Below are positions 34,801-45,022 of a stretch of DNA of 64,000 nt, piece after piece; position 1 is the first letter of the stretch; each line of letters begins with the position of its first letter. The stretch is from Rhodopseudomonas_A sp036404135 (lineage in GTDB: Bacteria; Pseudomonadota; Alphaproteobacteria; Rhizobiales; Xanthobacteraceae): NCBI RefSeq assembly GCF_036404135.1, contig NZ_DASWPE010000040.1, positions 50,808-114,807 of the forward strand, in the 5' to 3' direction. The position numbers and the translations under genes were made by a program. Under the pieces are notes generated by a model. It saw nothing but the letters and a program-made list of their open reading frames with translations. It did not search any database and was not told where the DNA came from.

Positions 34801-35454
34801 ATGTCTGGAATGCAGATCGTAAACGGGCTCGCGGGCCTGCTGATAGTCACCTCGCTGCTGGTTGTGGTGGCGCGTAAGCCGGCGCAATCGGCCAGATTCT
34901 ACGCGCTTCAATCGCTGGTGCTGGTCGCGGTGTTCGTCGCGCTGGGCTACGACACCGGCTCGCACCAGCTGTACGCCTGGGCGGCGGTCGCCTTCGTCAC
35001 CAAGGTGGTGCTGGTGCCGGTGATCATGGCGCGCAGCTTCGGCCGGCTGTCCGACGACCGGCTGGGGTCCGGCGAGCGCATCTCGCCGGCGGTCACCGTG
35101 ATGTTGGCGGCGGTCGTGGTGTTGTTGTGCACGCTGATCGTCTCGCACGTGGCGCTGCCCACCGCGCTGACGATCAAGCCGGCGCTCGCCATCTCGCTGG
35201 CGCACTTCTTCTTCGGGCTCGCCTGCATCGTCACTCAGCGCAACATCCTGAAGCAGGTGTTCGGCTATTGCCTGATGGAGAACGGCTCGCACCTGACACT
35301 GGCGCTGCTCGCGGGCAACGCCCCCGAACTGGTGGAGATCGGCATCACCACCGACGCCGTGTTCGCTGTCGTCATCATGGTCATCCTGGCCACGCAAATT
35401 AACCGCAAGCTGGCGACCCTCGACGCCGACCAGCTCACCACCTTGAAGGGATGA
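34801..35454 (+). CDS. hyfE: Hydrogenase-4 membrane subunit HyfE
   Basis: A 217-residue protein with a NuoK-like core and about six membrane segments. The RNILKQVFGYCLMENGSHLT stretch near residue 148 contains the conserved Glu. The last four bases overlap hyfF (ATGA). The length is close to E. coli HyfE (216). Confidence 0.92.
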   Translation: MSGMQIVNGLAGLLIVTSLLVVVARKPAQSARFYALQSLVLVAVFVALGYDTGSHQLYAWAAVAFVTKVVLVPVIMARSFGRLSDDRLGSGERISPAVTVMLAAVVVLLCTLIVSHVALPTALTIKPALAISLAHFFFGLACIVTQRNILKQVFGYCLMENGSHLTLALLAGNAPELVEIGITTDAVFAVVIMVILATQINRKLATLDADQLTTLKG

Positions 35455-36998
35455 TCGCCATGGTCGCCTCGGACCTGCCGCCCCTCCTGCTGCTCTCCCC
35501 GTTGGTCGCCGCGCTGCTGATTTTCGCGATGCCCAGTAGCGGACGATCTGCCAGGCTGATCGAACTGCTGCACCTTGCCTCGCTCATTGTGGTGCTGGTG
35601 CTGGCTCTCACCACCGTCGGCTATGTGTTGTCGTCCGGAAGCCTGATGGCGTTCGGCGATTGGCTGATGGTCGACCCGTTGGCCGCCATCTTCGTCGGGC
35701 TGATCGGTGTGGTCGGATGCCTCACCGGCTGCTACTCGATCGGTTACATCCGCCACGACGTGGAACACGGCGAACTGACGGTGCTGAAGCAGAAGTTGTA
35801 CTATGGCTTCTTCAACCTGTTCCTGTTCACCATGCTGCTGGTGGTCACCGCCAACAACATCGTCATGATGTGGGTCGGCATCGAGGCCACCACGCTCGGC
35901 TCGGCGTTCCTGGTCGGCATCTACGGCAAGGGCACGTCGCTCGAAGCGGCGTGGAAATACCTAATCATCTGCTCGGTCGGCGTCGCCTTCGGCCTGTACG
36001 GCACGGTGTTGACCTTCGCCAACGCGACTGCCTCGATCGATCCGCACCAGGCCGTGTTGTGGACCAGCATCATTGCCCACGCCAAGGACCTCGATCCGAC
36101 GCTGGTCAAGATCGCCTTCGTGTTCGTGTTGATCGGCTTCGGCACCAAGGCCGGCATCTTCCCGATGCATGCCTGGCTGCCCGACGCGCATTCCGAAGCG
36201 CCGAGCCCGGTGTCGGGTCTGCTGTCCGGCGTGCTGCTGAAGTGCGGCTTGTTCGTGATCATCCGCTACTACGCCGTCACCATGAAGGCGATCGGCCCGG
36301 AATTTCCGCAGTCGATCCTGTTGGTGCTCGGCGTCTTGACGGTGGCGATCTCGGCCTTCCTGGTGTTCGTCCAGCACGACTTCAAGCGCAAGCTGGCCTA
36401 CCACTCGATCGAGCACGTCGGCCTGATCGTGATCGGTCTCGGCGTCGGCGGCCCGCTCGGCATCGCCGCCGCGCTGCTGCACACCATCAACCACAGCTTT
36501 ACCAAGGCGCTGCTGTTCTGCGGCTCGGGCAACGTGCTGCAGAAGTACGGCACCCGAGATCTGCGTTCGGTGAAGGGTATCCTGCGCACCGCGCCGGTGA
36601 CCGGGTTGTTCATCATGGCGGGTGCGCTCGCGCTGGCCGGCTTCCCGCCGTTCAACGTGTTCGTCAGCGAGTTCATGGTGTTCGCCGCCGGCCTCGACGC
36701 CGGATATCCGAAGCTGATGATCCTGGTCGCGCTGCTGTTCACCATCACGGTTGCCGCGCTGGTCGACATCATCGCGCATTCGGTGCTCGGCAAGGCGCCG
36801 GAGAACATGGAGAAGAGCGACTCCAGCTGGCTGTCGCTCGCGCCGATGGGGGCTCTGCTTGCTCTCATCATGGTGTTTGGCGTCGCGATGCCCCGCCCGG
36901 TCGGCGACATCCTGCGCCAAGCCACCGGCATCGTCATGGACCACGGCACCGCGACCGCCACGGTGACGCCGATCGAACGCGTCGCGGTCAAGAAATAA
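35451..36998 (+). CDS. hyfF: Hydrogenase-4 membrane subunit HyfF
   Basis: A 515-residue third antiporter-like subunit. Landmarks are MMWVGIEATTLGSAFLVGIY (Glu), GFGTKAGIFPMHAWLPDAHS (Lys) and HDFKRKLAYHSIEHVGLIVI (Lys). About 14 membrane segments. With HyfB and HyfD it makes three potential ion-translocating modules, so the complex may pump more ions than Hyc-type FHL. The ATG at 35451 lies in the hyfE stop. Confidence 0.94.
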   Translation: MIAMVASDLPPLLLLSPLVAALLIFAMPSSGRSARLIELLHLASLIVVLVLALTTVGYVLSSGSLMAFGDWLMVDPLAAIFVGLIGVVGCLTGCYSIGYIRHDVEHGELTVLKQKLYYGFFNLFLFTMLLVVTANNIVMMWVGIEATTLGSAFLVGIYGKGTSLEAAWKYLIICSVGVAFGLYGTVLTFANATASIDPHQAVLWTSIIAHAKDLDPTLVKIAFVFVLIGFGTKAGIFPMHAWLPDAHSEAPSPVSGLLSGVLLKCGLFVIIRYYAVTMKAIGPEFPQSILLVLGVLTVAISAFLVFVQHDFKRKLAYHSIEHVGLIVIGLGVGGPLGIAAALLHTINHSFTKALLFCGSGNVLQKYGTRDLRSVKGILRTAPVTGLFIMAGALALAGFPPFNVFVSEFMVFAAGLDAGYPKLMILVALLFTITVAALVDIIAHSVLGKAPENMEKSDSSWLSLAPMGALLALIMVFGVAMPRPVGDILRQATGIVMDHGTATATVTPIERVAVKK

Positions 36999-37023
36999 CC
37001 GCCGGCCCCAACGGAGAACTGCC

Positions 37024-38739
37024 ATGAACATCAACGTCACAGACCGGGTCGGCGCCTCGCACATCGAATATCTGCGCCAGAAACTGCCGCATGCCGTGCT
37101 CGAAGAGCGCTGGCAGACGGACAAGCAGGTCACCGTCACCGTCAAGCTGAACCAATTGCCCGAGGCGGTCTCGACGCTCTACTACGGGCGCGAGGGCTGG
37201 CTGTCGGTGGTGGTCGGCAACGACGAGCGGTCGCTCAACGACAGCTTCGGCCTGTACTACGTGCTGTCGATGGAAGGCGAGGAGAAGTGCCACGTCGTGG
37301 TGCACGCCGCGGTGCCGAGCGACAATGAGGAATTCCCCTCGGTGACGCCCAAGGTGCCGGGCTGCGTGTGGGGCGAACGCGAGATCCGCGACATGTACGG
37401 TCTGCGCCCGATCGGCCTGCCGGACGAGCGCCGTCTGGTGCTGCCGGACGACTGGCCGGATGGGCTGCACCCGCTGCGCAAGGACTCGATGGATTATCGG
37501 CTGCGCCCGCAGCCGACCAGCGACAAGGAAAACTATCAGTTCCGCAACGACGCGGCCGGCGAAACCACGGTGGTGCCGCTCGGGCCGTTGCACATCACCT
37601 CGGACGAACCCGGGCATTTCCGGCTGTTCGTCGACGGCGAGGACATCGTCGATGCCGACTACCGGATGTTCTACGTGCATCGCGGCATGGAGAAGCTGGC
37701 CGAAACCCGGATGGGCTACAACGAGGTGACGTTCCTCGCCGATCGGGTCTGCGGCATCTGCGGCTATGCCCATTCGGTGGCCTACGCCAATTCGGTGGAA
37801 AATGCGCTCGGCATCATCGTGCCGCAGCGCGCCCAGGCGATCCGCTCGCTGCTGCTGGAGACCGAGCGGTTGCACAGCCACATGCTTAACCTCGGGCTGG
37901 TCTGCCATTTCGTCGGCTTCGACTCGGGCTTCATGCAGTTCTTCCGGGTCCGCGAAAAGGCGATGACGCTGGCGGAAATGCTGACCGGCGCCCGCAAGAC
38001 CTACGCCATCAACCTGATCGGCGGCGTCCGCCGCGACATCCTCGGCGAGCAGCGCAGCCGCACCTTGCAGCTGGTCGGTGAATTGCGCGAAGACGTGCAG
38101 CGGCTGCTCGAGATGCTGCTGGCGACGCCGAACTTCGGCCCGCGCGTCGCCACCGTCGGCCTGCTCGATCGCAAGATTGCGCGCGATTACTCGCCGGTCG
38201 GCCCGTTGGTGCGCGGCAGCGGCTTCAAGCGCGACACCCGCGTCGATCACGCGTTCGCCGGCTATAAGAACGTCAACCTCGGCGTTCACACCGGCGATGG
38301 CTGCGACGTGCTGTCGCGAACCATGGTTCGCGCCGCCGAGATCTTCGACAGCCTGTCGCTGATCGAGCAGCTCCTCGAAGGCACGCCGGAAGGCCCGATC
38401 ATCAACGAGGACTTCACCTACAAGCCCTACCAGTTCGCGCTCGGCTTCACCGAAGCGCCGCGCGGCGAGGACATCCACTGGTCGATGACCGGCGATAACC
38501 AGAAACTGTATCGCTGGCGCTGCCGGGCTTCGACCTACGCCAACTGGCCGGTGCTGCGCTACATGCTGCGCGGCAATACGGTGTCCGATGCTCCGCTCAT
38601 CGTGGGCTCGATCGATCCTTGTTACTCCTGCACCGACCGCGTCACCGTGGTCGACGTCAAGAAGGAGACCAGCAAGACGATCCCCTACAAGGAAATGGAA
38701 CGCTATTGCCGCGAGCGCAAAGACTCGCCGTTGAAGTAG
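37024..38739 (+). CDS. hyfG: [NiFe]-hydrogenase large subunit HyfG (HycE-type)
   Basis: The 571-residue catalytic subunit. The N-terminal 160 residues are NuoC-like (VWGEREIRDMYG), the rest NuoD-like. Nickel ligands are C243 and C246 in RVCGICGYAH, and C533 and C536 in DPCYSC. A 32-residue tail follows TDR (Arg539), exactly the length of the tail that protease HycI removes from E. coli HycE after nickel insertion. The full set of ligands means an active H2-forming enzyme, unlike NuoD. GGAG seven bases upstream. Confidence 0.96.
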   Translation: MNINVTDRVGASHIEYLRQKLPHAVLEERWQTDKQVTVTVKLNQLPEAVSTLYYGREGWLSVVVGNDERSLNDSFGLYYVLSMEGEEKCHVVVHAAVPSDNEEFPSVTPKVPGCVWGEREIRDMYGLRPIGLPDERRLVLPDDWPDGLHPLRKDSMDYRLRPQPTSDKENYQFRNDAAGETTVVPLGPLHITSDEPGHFRLFVDGEDIVDADYRMFYVHRGMEKLAETRMGYNEVTFLADRVCGICGYAHSVAYANSVENALGIIVPQRAQAIRSLLLETERLHSHMLNLGLVCHFVGFDSGFMQFFRVREKAMTLAEMLTGARKTYAINLIGGVRRDILGEQRSRTLQLVGELREDVQRLLEMLLATPNFGPRVATVGLLDRKIARDYSPVGPLVRGSGFKRDTRVDHAFAGYKNVNLGVHTGDGCDVLSRTMVRAAEIFDSLSLIEQLLEGTPEGPIINEDFTYKPYQFALGFTEAPRGEDIHWSMTGDNQKLYRWRCRASTYANWPVLRYMLRGNTVSDAPLIVGSIDPCYSCTDRVTVVDVKKETSKTIPYKEMERYCRERKDSPLK

Positions 38740-38750
38740 GGAAGACGTCA

Positions 38751-39326
38751 ATGTTCAAACTGCTAAAGGAAGTCTTCCGCACCGGCGAAGCCACGGTGAA
38801 ATATCCGTTCGCGCCGCTTGAAATCTCCAAGGATTTTCGCGGCAAGCCGGAGCACACCGCGGAGCAATGCATCGCCTGCGGCGCTTGCACGATCGCCTGT
38901 CCGGCCAACGCCCTGGCGATGGAAACCGACGTTGCGGCCGGCACCCGCACTTGGTCGATCTCCTACGGACGCTGCGTGTTCTGCGCGCGCTGCGAGGAGG
39001 TCTGCCCGACCCAGGCGATCAAGCTGACGCCGGACTTCGAACTCGCGGTCGCCAACAAGGCGGACCTCACCGTCAAGGCGGTGTTCAAGCTCGCCGACTG
39101 CGTCTGCTGCGGCGAGCCGTTCGCGCCCGCCAAGGAGATCGCCTACGTCACCGCGCTGATCGAGGCGACCAGCGTGCAGGACGGCGCCGCGGCCAACGCC
39201 ACCAAGGCGGTGTCCGAGGACATCGCACGTCGACGCCGGATGCTGGCGACCTGCCCGAGCTGCAAGCGCGTCAATGACCTGGTGCAGATCGCCCATATCA
39301 CCGATCAGCAGGAGAAACGTCGATGA
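38751..39326 (+). CDS. hyfH: Hydrogenase-4 ferredoxin subunit HyfH (HycF-type)
   Basis: A 191-residue NuoI-like subunit with two [4Fe-4S] sites, C40/43/46/50 and C75/78/81/85, that carries electrons to HyfI. The C-terminal part adds CVCCGEPF (117-124) and CPSC, extra cysteines that could bind another metal. Start at ATG 38751, 11 bases after hyfG; overlaps hyfI by ATGA. Confidence 0.94.
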   Translation: MFKLLKEVFRTGEATVKYPFAPLEISKDFRGKPEHTAEQCIACGACTIACPANALAMETDVAAGTRTWSISYGRCVFCARCEEVCPTQAIKLTPDFELAVANKADLTVKAVFKLADCVCCGEPFAPAKEIAYVTALIEATSVQDGAAANATKAVSEDIARRRRMLATCPSCKRVNDLVQIAHITDQQEKRR

Positions 39327-40063
39327 AAATGGACACCCCCGCCGACATCAAGCGGATGAAATCCTCGCTGCTGTCGAATATTCGCCGCTCCGCCTATGTC
39401 TACCGGGTCGATTGCGGCGGCTGCAATGGCTGCGAGATCGAGATCTTCGCCGCCATCACCCCGATTTTCGATGCCGAACGCTTCGGCATCAAGGTGGTGG
39501 CTTCGCCGCGTCACGCCGACATCCTGCTGTTCACCGGCGCGGTGACCAGGGCGATGCGGATGCCGGCGCTGCGCGCTTACGAAGCCGCGCCGGATCCGAA
39601 GATCGTGGTGTCGTATGGCGCCTGCGGTTGCACCGGCGGCATCTTTCACGACCTCTATTGCGTCTGGGGCGGCACCGACGAGGTGGTGCCGGTCGACGTC
39701 TATATCCCCGGCTGCCCGCCGACCCCGCCAGCGACGATCTACGGCTTTGCCGTCGCGCTCGGGCTTTTGGATCAGAAGCTGAAGGCCAAGACCCACGTCG
39801 AGGGCGACGGCGAGCAGGCCGGCATCGCACATGCGACGATTCCCTATAATTTGCGCGTTCACGTCGAGCGCGAGGCGCGCCGCATGGCCGGCTACCGGCA
39901 GGGCCGCGACATCGCCGATCGCTTCCTCGCGATGATCGAACTCGGCGGCGCCACGCCGCTGCATCAGCGCATCGCCAGCTTCGCGGCGGCCGAAGCCGAC
40001 CCGCGGCAGGCCGAGATCTTCCTGCGGCTGGGCGAAGCATTGGTGCAGACGGAGGCGCGGTGA
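39323..40063 (+). CDS. hyfI: Hydrogenase-4 small subunit HyfI (HycG-type)
   Basis: A 246-residue NuoB-like subunit holding the cluster next to the nickel site. Cys residues are in DCGGCNGCEIE (31, 34, 37), SYGACGCTGG and YIPGCPPTP. The tail beyond residue 165 is longer than NuoB and typical of HycG/HyfI. ATGA overlap with hyfH, then overlap with hyfJ. Confidence 0.95.
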   Translation: MKMDTPADIKRMKSSLLSNIRRSAYVYRVDCGGCNGCEIEIFAAITPIFDAERFGIKVVASPRHADILLFTGAVTRAMRMPALRAYEAAPDPKIVVSYGACGCTGGIFHDLYCVWGGTDEVVPVDVYIPGCPPTPPATIYGFAVALGLLDQKLKAKTHVEGDGEQAGIAHATIPYNLRVHVEREARRMAGYRQGRDIADRFLAMIELGGATPLHQRIASFAAAEADPRQAEIFLRLGEALVQTEAR

Positions 40064-40464
40064 TGAGCGGAGACGTCATCTTCTATCGCCTCAACGCCAA
40101 GATCATGGAGCGCGACGGCGATATCCCGGCCGACGCCAAGCAGGTGATCTACTACTCGCTGGCGATCGGTCACCATGTCGGGGTGTTCGATTGCTTCAAG
40201 CCGGTGCTGCGCTGCAAAGGCGAGTTCTATGAGCGGCTGGTCGCGGCGCTGCCTGAGGGCGAGGCGCGACGCAAGCTCGACGGCATCCACCGCTTCGGCG
40301 AAATCACCATCGATCGCTCGCACACCGAGCTGCTCGGCGCGGCATTCGACCAGGTGTCGCCAAGTCTCGACGCGGAATCCGCCGACTGGCTCCGCGAACT
40401 CGGCGTCTCGCTCGCGGCGATCGAGGCGGAGCCCGCGATCTACCTGATGGGACGACGGTTATGA
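40063..40464 (+). CDS. hyfJ: HycH/HyfJ formate hydrogenlyase assembly protein
   Basis: A 133-residue HycH-family protein with the signature IYYSLAIGHHVGVFDCFKP in the N-terminal half. It is needed for maturation of the large subunit in E. coli but is not part of the final complex. The ATG at 40063 shares one base with the hyfI stop and has GGAGG eight bases upstream; a GTG at 40060 is less likely. Confidence 0.9.
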   Translation: MSGDVIFYRLNAKIMERDGDIPADAKQVIYYSLAIGHHVGVFDCFKPVLRCKGEFYERLVAALPEGEARRKLDGIHRFGEITIDRSHTELLGAAFDQVSPSLDAESADWLRELGVSLAAIEAEPAIYLMGRRL

Positions 40465-40952
40465 CGGCGATGGTGCTGACGGTTGGCAATACGCTGATGG
40501 GCGACGACGGGGCAGGGCCGTTGCTTGCAGAGTTGCTGGAAGCCGATCCGGCGACGGGTTGGAGCGTGCTCGACGGCGGTGCCACGCCGGAAAACGTCAC
40601 CTATGTCGTTCGCGCCGAGGCCCCCGAGCGGGTGCTGCTGGTCGACGCGGCCGATATGCAACTGCCTCCCGGCACGGTGTGCCGGATCGACGAGGCGGAC
40701 GTCGCCAAGCAATTCCTGATCACCACCCACGCCATTCCGCTCGACGTGCTGATCGCCTCGCTGCGGGAAACCGTGCCGCAGGTGACCTTTATCGGCATTC
40801 AGCCGGCGGTGGTGACGTTCTTCGGCGACATGACGCCGGCGGTTACGGCTGCGGTGGAGGGTCTGCACCGAAGCCTCTTGTTGGGTAAGGACCCTGACGA
40901 TCTGCCGACCGTGGCGCAGCGCCACGATGAGACAGCAACAGCTTTGACTTAG
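40461..40952 (+). CDS. hycI: HycI hydrogenase maturation endopeptidase
   Basis: A 163-residue HycI-type aspartic protease that trims the C-terminal tail of HyfG after nickel insertion. Seen: VGNTLMGDDGAG with the nickel-sensing Asp, and LLVDAADMQLPPG with the second Asp. The C-terminal 15 residues (LPTVAQRHDETATALT) look extended. ATGA overlap with hyfJ; its substrate is evidently the HyfG tail five genes upstream. Confidence 0.93.
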   Translation: MTAMVLTVGNTLMGDDGAGPLLAELLEADPATGWSVLDGGATPENVTYVVRAEAPERVLLVDAADMQLPPGTVCRIDEADVAKQFLITTHAIPLDVLIASLRETVPQVTFIGIQPAVVTFFGDMTPAVTAAVEGLHRSLLLGKDPDDLPTVAQRHDETATALT

Positions 40953-40975
40953 CGCCACATAGAAGGAGACTCGCC

Positions 40976-41866
40976 GTGGCTGATAACGCAATATTGGGCT
41001 CAGACGCCTACTCTCCAGCCGAAATTCAAGACAAGGTCGAAAAGCTCGGGGTCAAGAAGGCACGGATGCCGTTCCTGCCCGAGTTCATGCTCTCGATTAT
41101 CGCGGGCGGCTCGATTGGTCTCGGCGGCATGTTCTTCGTCATCGTGCTGGCCGATGCGACGCTCGGCTTTGCGATCCAGCGGGTGCTCGGCGGCGTGGTG
41201 TTCTCGCTCGGCCTCGCGCTGGTGATGATCGGCGGCGCCGAACTGTTCACCGGCAACTGCCTGATCGTGATGGCCTGGTGGAACGGCCAGATCCGCACCG
41301 GCGAAGTGATCCGCAACTGGATCGTGGTCTGGGTCGGCAATCTGGTCGGCGCGCTCGGCCTCGTGTTCCTGTTGTACATGGCGCATTTCGCCGACCTCAA
41401 CAATGGCGGCACCGGCACGGCGATGCTGAAGCTCGCGATCGGCAAGATGTCGCCCGATGCGGTCACCATCTTCTTCAAGGGCATCCTGTGCAACCTGCTG
41501 GTCTGCCTCGGCGTCTGGCTCGCCTATGCCAGCCGCTCGGTCGCCGACAAGATGGCCGGCATGGTGCTGCCGGTGGCCTGCTTTGTTGCCGCCGGTTTTG
41601 AGCACTGCGTGGCCAACATGTTCTTCCTGCCGATGGCCTGGTTGCTGGCCGAGACGGGTCACGTTCCGGCCGGGCTGGACGTCTCTGTGATCACGCTGTT
41701 CAACATCATGCACAACATCATCCCCGCGACGCTCGGCAACATCGTCGGCGGCGCCGGCTTCGTCGGCCTGATCTATTGGGCGATCTACCGCAAGGGTCTC
41801 GGCGGCTTGACGCCGCTGCCGGTCACCAAGCCGGCCAACGGCAAGCGCACCGTCGCGGCCGAGTAA
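40976..41866 (+). CDS. focA: Formate channel, FocA/FNT family
   Basis: A 296-residue membrane channel with six membrane segments that lets formate in and out. Landmarks are the N-terminal YSPAEIQDKVEKLGVKKA, GAELFTGNCLIVMAWWNG (filter region) and AGFEHCVANMFF with the conserved His of the pore. GTG start with AGAAGGAG eight bases upstream. E. coli hyf also has a linked channel gene (focB), so this fills the same role. 23 bases after hycI. Confidence 0.93.
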   Translation: MADNAILGSDAYSPAEIQDKVEKLGVKKARMPFLPEFMLSIIAGGSIGLGGMFFVIVLADATLGFAIQRVLGGVVFSLGLALVMIGGAELFTGNCLIVMAWWNGQIRTGEVIRNWIVVWVGNLVGALGLVFLLYMAHFADLNNGGTGTAMLKLAIGKMSPDAVTIFFKGILCNLLVCLGVWLAYASRSVADKMAGMVLPVACFVAAGFEHCVANMFFLPMAWLLAETGHVPAGLDVSVITLFNIMHNIIPATLGNIVGGAGFVGLIYWAIYRKGLGGLTPLPVTKPANGKRTVAAE

Positions 41867-41947
41867 CCATAAGCACGACCGTCCGTGACCGGCAGCGTCG
41901 GCCACGGACGGGGACTCACAAGATTTCAATACTTCCGAGGAATTCCC

Positions 41948-42970
<1,023 letters not shown>

Positions 42971-42972
42971 TC

Positions 42973-44079
42973 GTGCCCCACGCGCCGCAGCCCGGTTTAG
43001 TCCGCATCACCGCCGACGTGGCAGACGGACGGGTGGTCGCGCGCACGGTGCGCAGCGATCGTCCGCGCGGCCTCGCGGCGGCGATCGCGCGGCATCCGCC
43101 GTCGGCGATCCCCGATCTGGCGCGCCGGCTGTTTGCGTTGTGCGGCACCTCGCATTGGCTCGCCGCGATCAACGCGCTGGTTATGGCGGGTGCGGCGATG
43201 CAGGCGCCGTCGCCGGCCACCGCGCTGCGCATGCTCGCCGCCGAACGCATCGTTGCGCATCTGCAGGCGACATTCATCGACTGGGGCAACCGGGTGCGGC
43301 TGACAGCCCCGGAAGCCGCGGCGCTGGCGGCGGCATTGACGGCAGCCAAGGGCTCGCACGTCAATGGCGAGGTTCTGCTCGACGCCGTCACCGCGCTCGG
43401 CATGGCGACCCGCGATCGGCCGAAATCCGCTTCCGGCTGCTGGGTCGAGCGGCTGTTGATCGCCGCCGGCAACGACGCCATCGCGCAGCCGGCCTTCGAC
43501 GTTCTCACGGCGGGCGACGATGAGCAGTTGCTGGCCGCGCTCGACGATCAGGAAGAGAGCTTCGCCGCGGCGCCGTGGCTGCCGGGGCGGCGGCCGGAAA
43601 CCGGACCGGCGGCGCGCGCGGCGTTGCGCGGGCTGCGCGCGGCCTCGCCCGCCGAACGGCTCTGCGCGCGGCTGGCCGAGGTGGCGGAGGCCGCCGATCT
43701 GATCGCCGGCACGCAACCGCCGGATCCCGCGGAATGGCTATCGACGGCGGGGCTTGGCCCGCGCGTCGGGTTTTGCGCGGTGGAGACGCCGCGCGGCCGG
43801 CTGCATCATCTGGTGCGGCTCGACCCGCAAGGGGCGGTGCAGCGCTACTTGATCCTGGCGCCGACCGAATGGAATTTCGCAGCCGACGGTCCGTTTGCCG
43901 CCGCGTTGAATCACTTTCGGGTCGGTGACGATCACGATGCGGCGCGCGCATCGATCGCACGACTGGCATCGCTCTACGATCCCTGCGTCGGTTGCGCCAT
44001 CGAGGTGCGCCAACTCGGGGATCGACCCGCCTCGCATCAGCGCGGGATTTCCGCTGATGCATTCCGTGGCGCGCCGTAA
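42973..44079 (+). CDS. HupK-like degenerate hydrogenase large subunit
   Basis: A 368-residue relative of [NiFe]-hydrogenase large subunits. The N-terminal ligand motif RxCGxCxxxH is reduced to LCGTSHWLAAINAL: only Cys57 and His61 remain. The C-terminal motif DPC338VGC341 is intact, followed by an uncleaved-looking tail. ETPRGRLHHLVRLDPQG and YLILAPTEWNF match the large-subunit core. HupK-type proteins are thought to be scaffolds for the Fe(CN)2CO centre. GTG start two bases after moaA. Its place in an FHL cluster rather than an uptake-hydrogenase cluster is unusual. An electron-transfer role is excluded by the missing cysteine. Confidence 0.78.
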   Translation: MPHAPQPGLVRITADVADGRVVARTVRSDRPRGLAAAIARHPPSAIPDLARRLFALCGTSHWLAAINALVMAGAAMQAPSPATALRMLAAERIVAHLQATFIDWGNRVRLTAPEAAALAAALTAAKGSHVNGEVLLDAVTALGMATRDRPKSASGCWVERLLIAAGNDAIAQPAFDVLTAGDDEQLLAALDDQEESFAAAPWLPGRRPETGPAARAALRGLRAASPAERLCARLAEVAEAADLIAGTQPPDPAEWLSTAGLGPRVGFCAVETPRGRLHHLVRLDPQGAVQRYLILAPTEWNFAADGPFAAALNHFRVGDDHDAARASIARLASLYDPCVGCAIEVRQLGDRPASHQRGISADAFRGAP

Positions 44080-44105
44080 CGGCCGGCGCCGGTTGGGAGA
44101 TCGCC

Positions 44106-44945
44106 ATGTTGGACAAATCGGGAAACGAGCCGCTGGCGTCACAGGACACGTTGCGCAGCGCCTGCGAGGTCGCGGTGCAGCCGCTCGGTCGCGGCAAGGC
44201 TACGGCGATGGTCGCCGAGGAGGTGCCGGTCGGGGTGCTGTATAGCGGCATCCCGCATGCCGTGATGATGGCGTCGCCGGCCGATCTTGAGGACTTCGCG
44301 ATCGGTTTTTCGGTGACCGAAGGCATTGTCAAGTCGGCGGCGGAGGTTCGCGAGATCACCCAGCAGCAGACCTGCGACGGCGTCGAACTCAATCTCGTAT
44401 TGGCGCCGGAGCGGTTCCAGGATTTTCTGTCGCGCCGGCGCACGCGCAATCTGCGCGGACACACCAGTTGCGGTCTGTGCGGCGTCGAGGACGTTGCCGA
44501 CACCCGCGCCGACACTCCGCGCGCTCCTGCCGGGCAGAGCTTCACGCAAGCCGCGATACGACGCGCCCTGGCGGCGCTCGGAGGCCACCAGGAGTTGCAT
44601 CGGCTGACCCGCGCCGCGCACGCCGCCGCCTGGGTGGCAAGCGCGGGCGATATCGTGCTGGTGCGCGAAGACGTCGGCCGGCACAACGCACTGGATAAAT
44701 TGATCGGCGCGGCGATGCGGCAGGGCACCGATCTTGGCGCTGGCTTCTGCCTTATCACCAGCCGGTGTTCCTACGAGATGGTGCAGAAGGCGTTGATGGC
44801 GTCGATGCCGGCGATTGTGGCGATTTCCGCGCCGACCGGGCTCGCTGTGCGAACGGCCGCGGCCGCCGGACTGACCCTCGTCGCGCTGGCTCGCGAGGAT
44901 GGCCAGAATGTCTATGCGGCGGCGCATCGCATCGCCGAGCACTAG
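44106..44945 (+). CDS. fdhD: FdhD formate dehydrogenase sulfurtransferase
   Basis: A 279-residue protein that transfers sulfur from IscS to the Mo cofactor of formate dehydrogenases. Active cysteines are C122 and C125 in TSCGLCG. Other landmarks are ADLEDFAIGFSVTEGI and VREDVGRHNALDKLIG, then SRCSYEMVQKAL. GGGAG is eight bases upstream. It clearly serves FdhF here. Last gene before a 243-base spacer. Confidence 0.95.
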   Translation: MLDKSGNEPLASQDTLRSACEVAVQPLGRGKATAMVAEEVPVGVLYSGIPHAVMMASPADLEDFAIGFSVTEGIVKSAAEVREITQQQTCDGVELNLVLAPERFQDFLSRRRTRNLRGHTSCGLCGVEDVADTRADTPRAPAGQSFTQAAIRRALAALGGHQELHRLTRAAHAAAWVASAGDIVLVREDVGRHNALDKLIGAAMRQGTDLGAGFCLITSRCSYEMVQKALMASMPAIVAISAPTGLAVRTAAAAGLTLVALAREDGQNVYAAAHRIAEH

Positions 44946-44974
44946 CGCGAAGTGGTTGCTATTCTTTGGACTTC

Positions 44975-44988
44975 TTGATTTGGATCAA
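44975..44988. promoter_or_regulatory. Perfect FNR/FixK box before hypC
   Basis: TTGAT-TTGG-ATCAA is an exact match to the FNR/FixK consensus, in the 243-base spacer upstream of the hypC-lysR-hypB-hypC-hypD-hypE genes. Low-oxygen activation of the maturation operon is therefore likely. Confidence 0.75.
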
Positions 44989-45007
44989 GTCTAAAGACGA
45001 GCGACAA

Positions 45008-45022
45008 GTATTCGTACGAGCA
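45008..45022. promoter_or_regulatory. FhlA-box-like palindrome
   Basis: GTATTCGTACGAGC contains the palindrome TCGTACGA (45012-45019). E. coli FhlA sites have the core TTCGTACGAA, so the match is close. It lies 20 bases after the FNR box and about 170 bases upstream of hypC. A matching strong sigma-54 promoter was not found nearby. Confidence 0.35.

Noticed and set aside
37024..38739. NuoCD of respiratory complex I
   Set aside because: All four nickel-ligand cysteines and a cleavable tail are present, and the neighbours are hyf and hyp genes.
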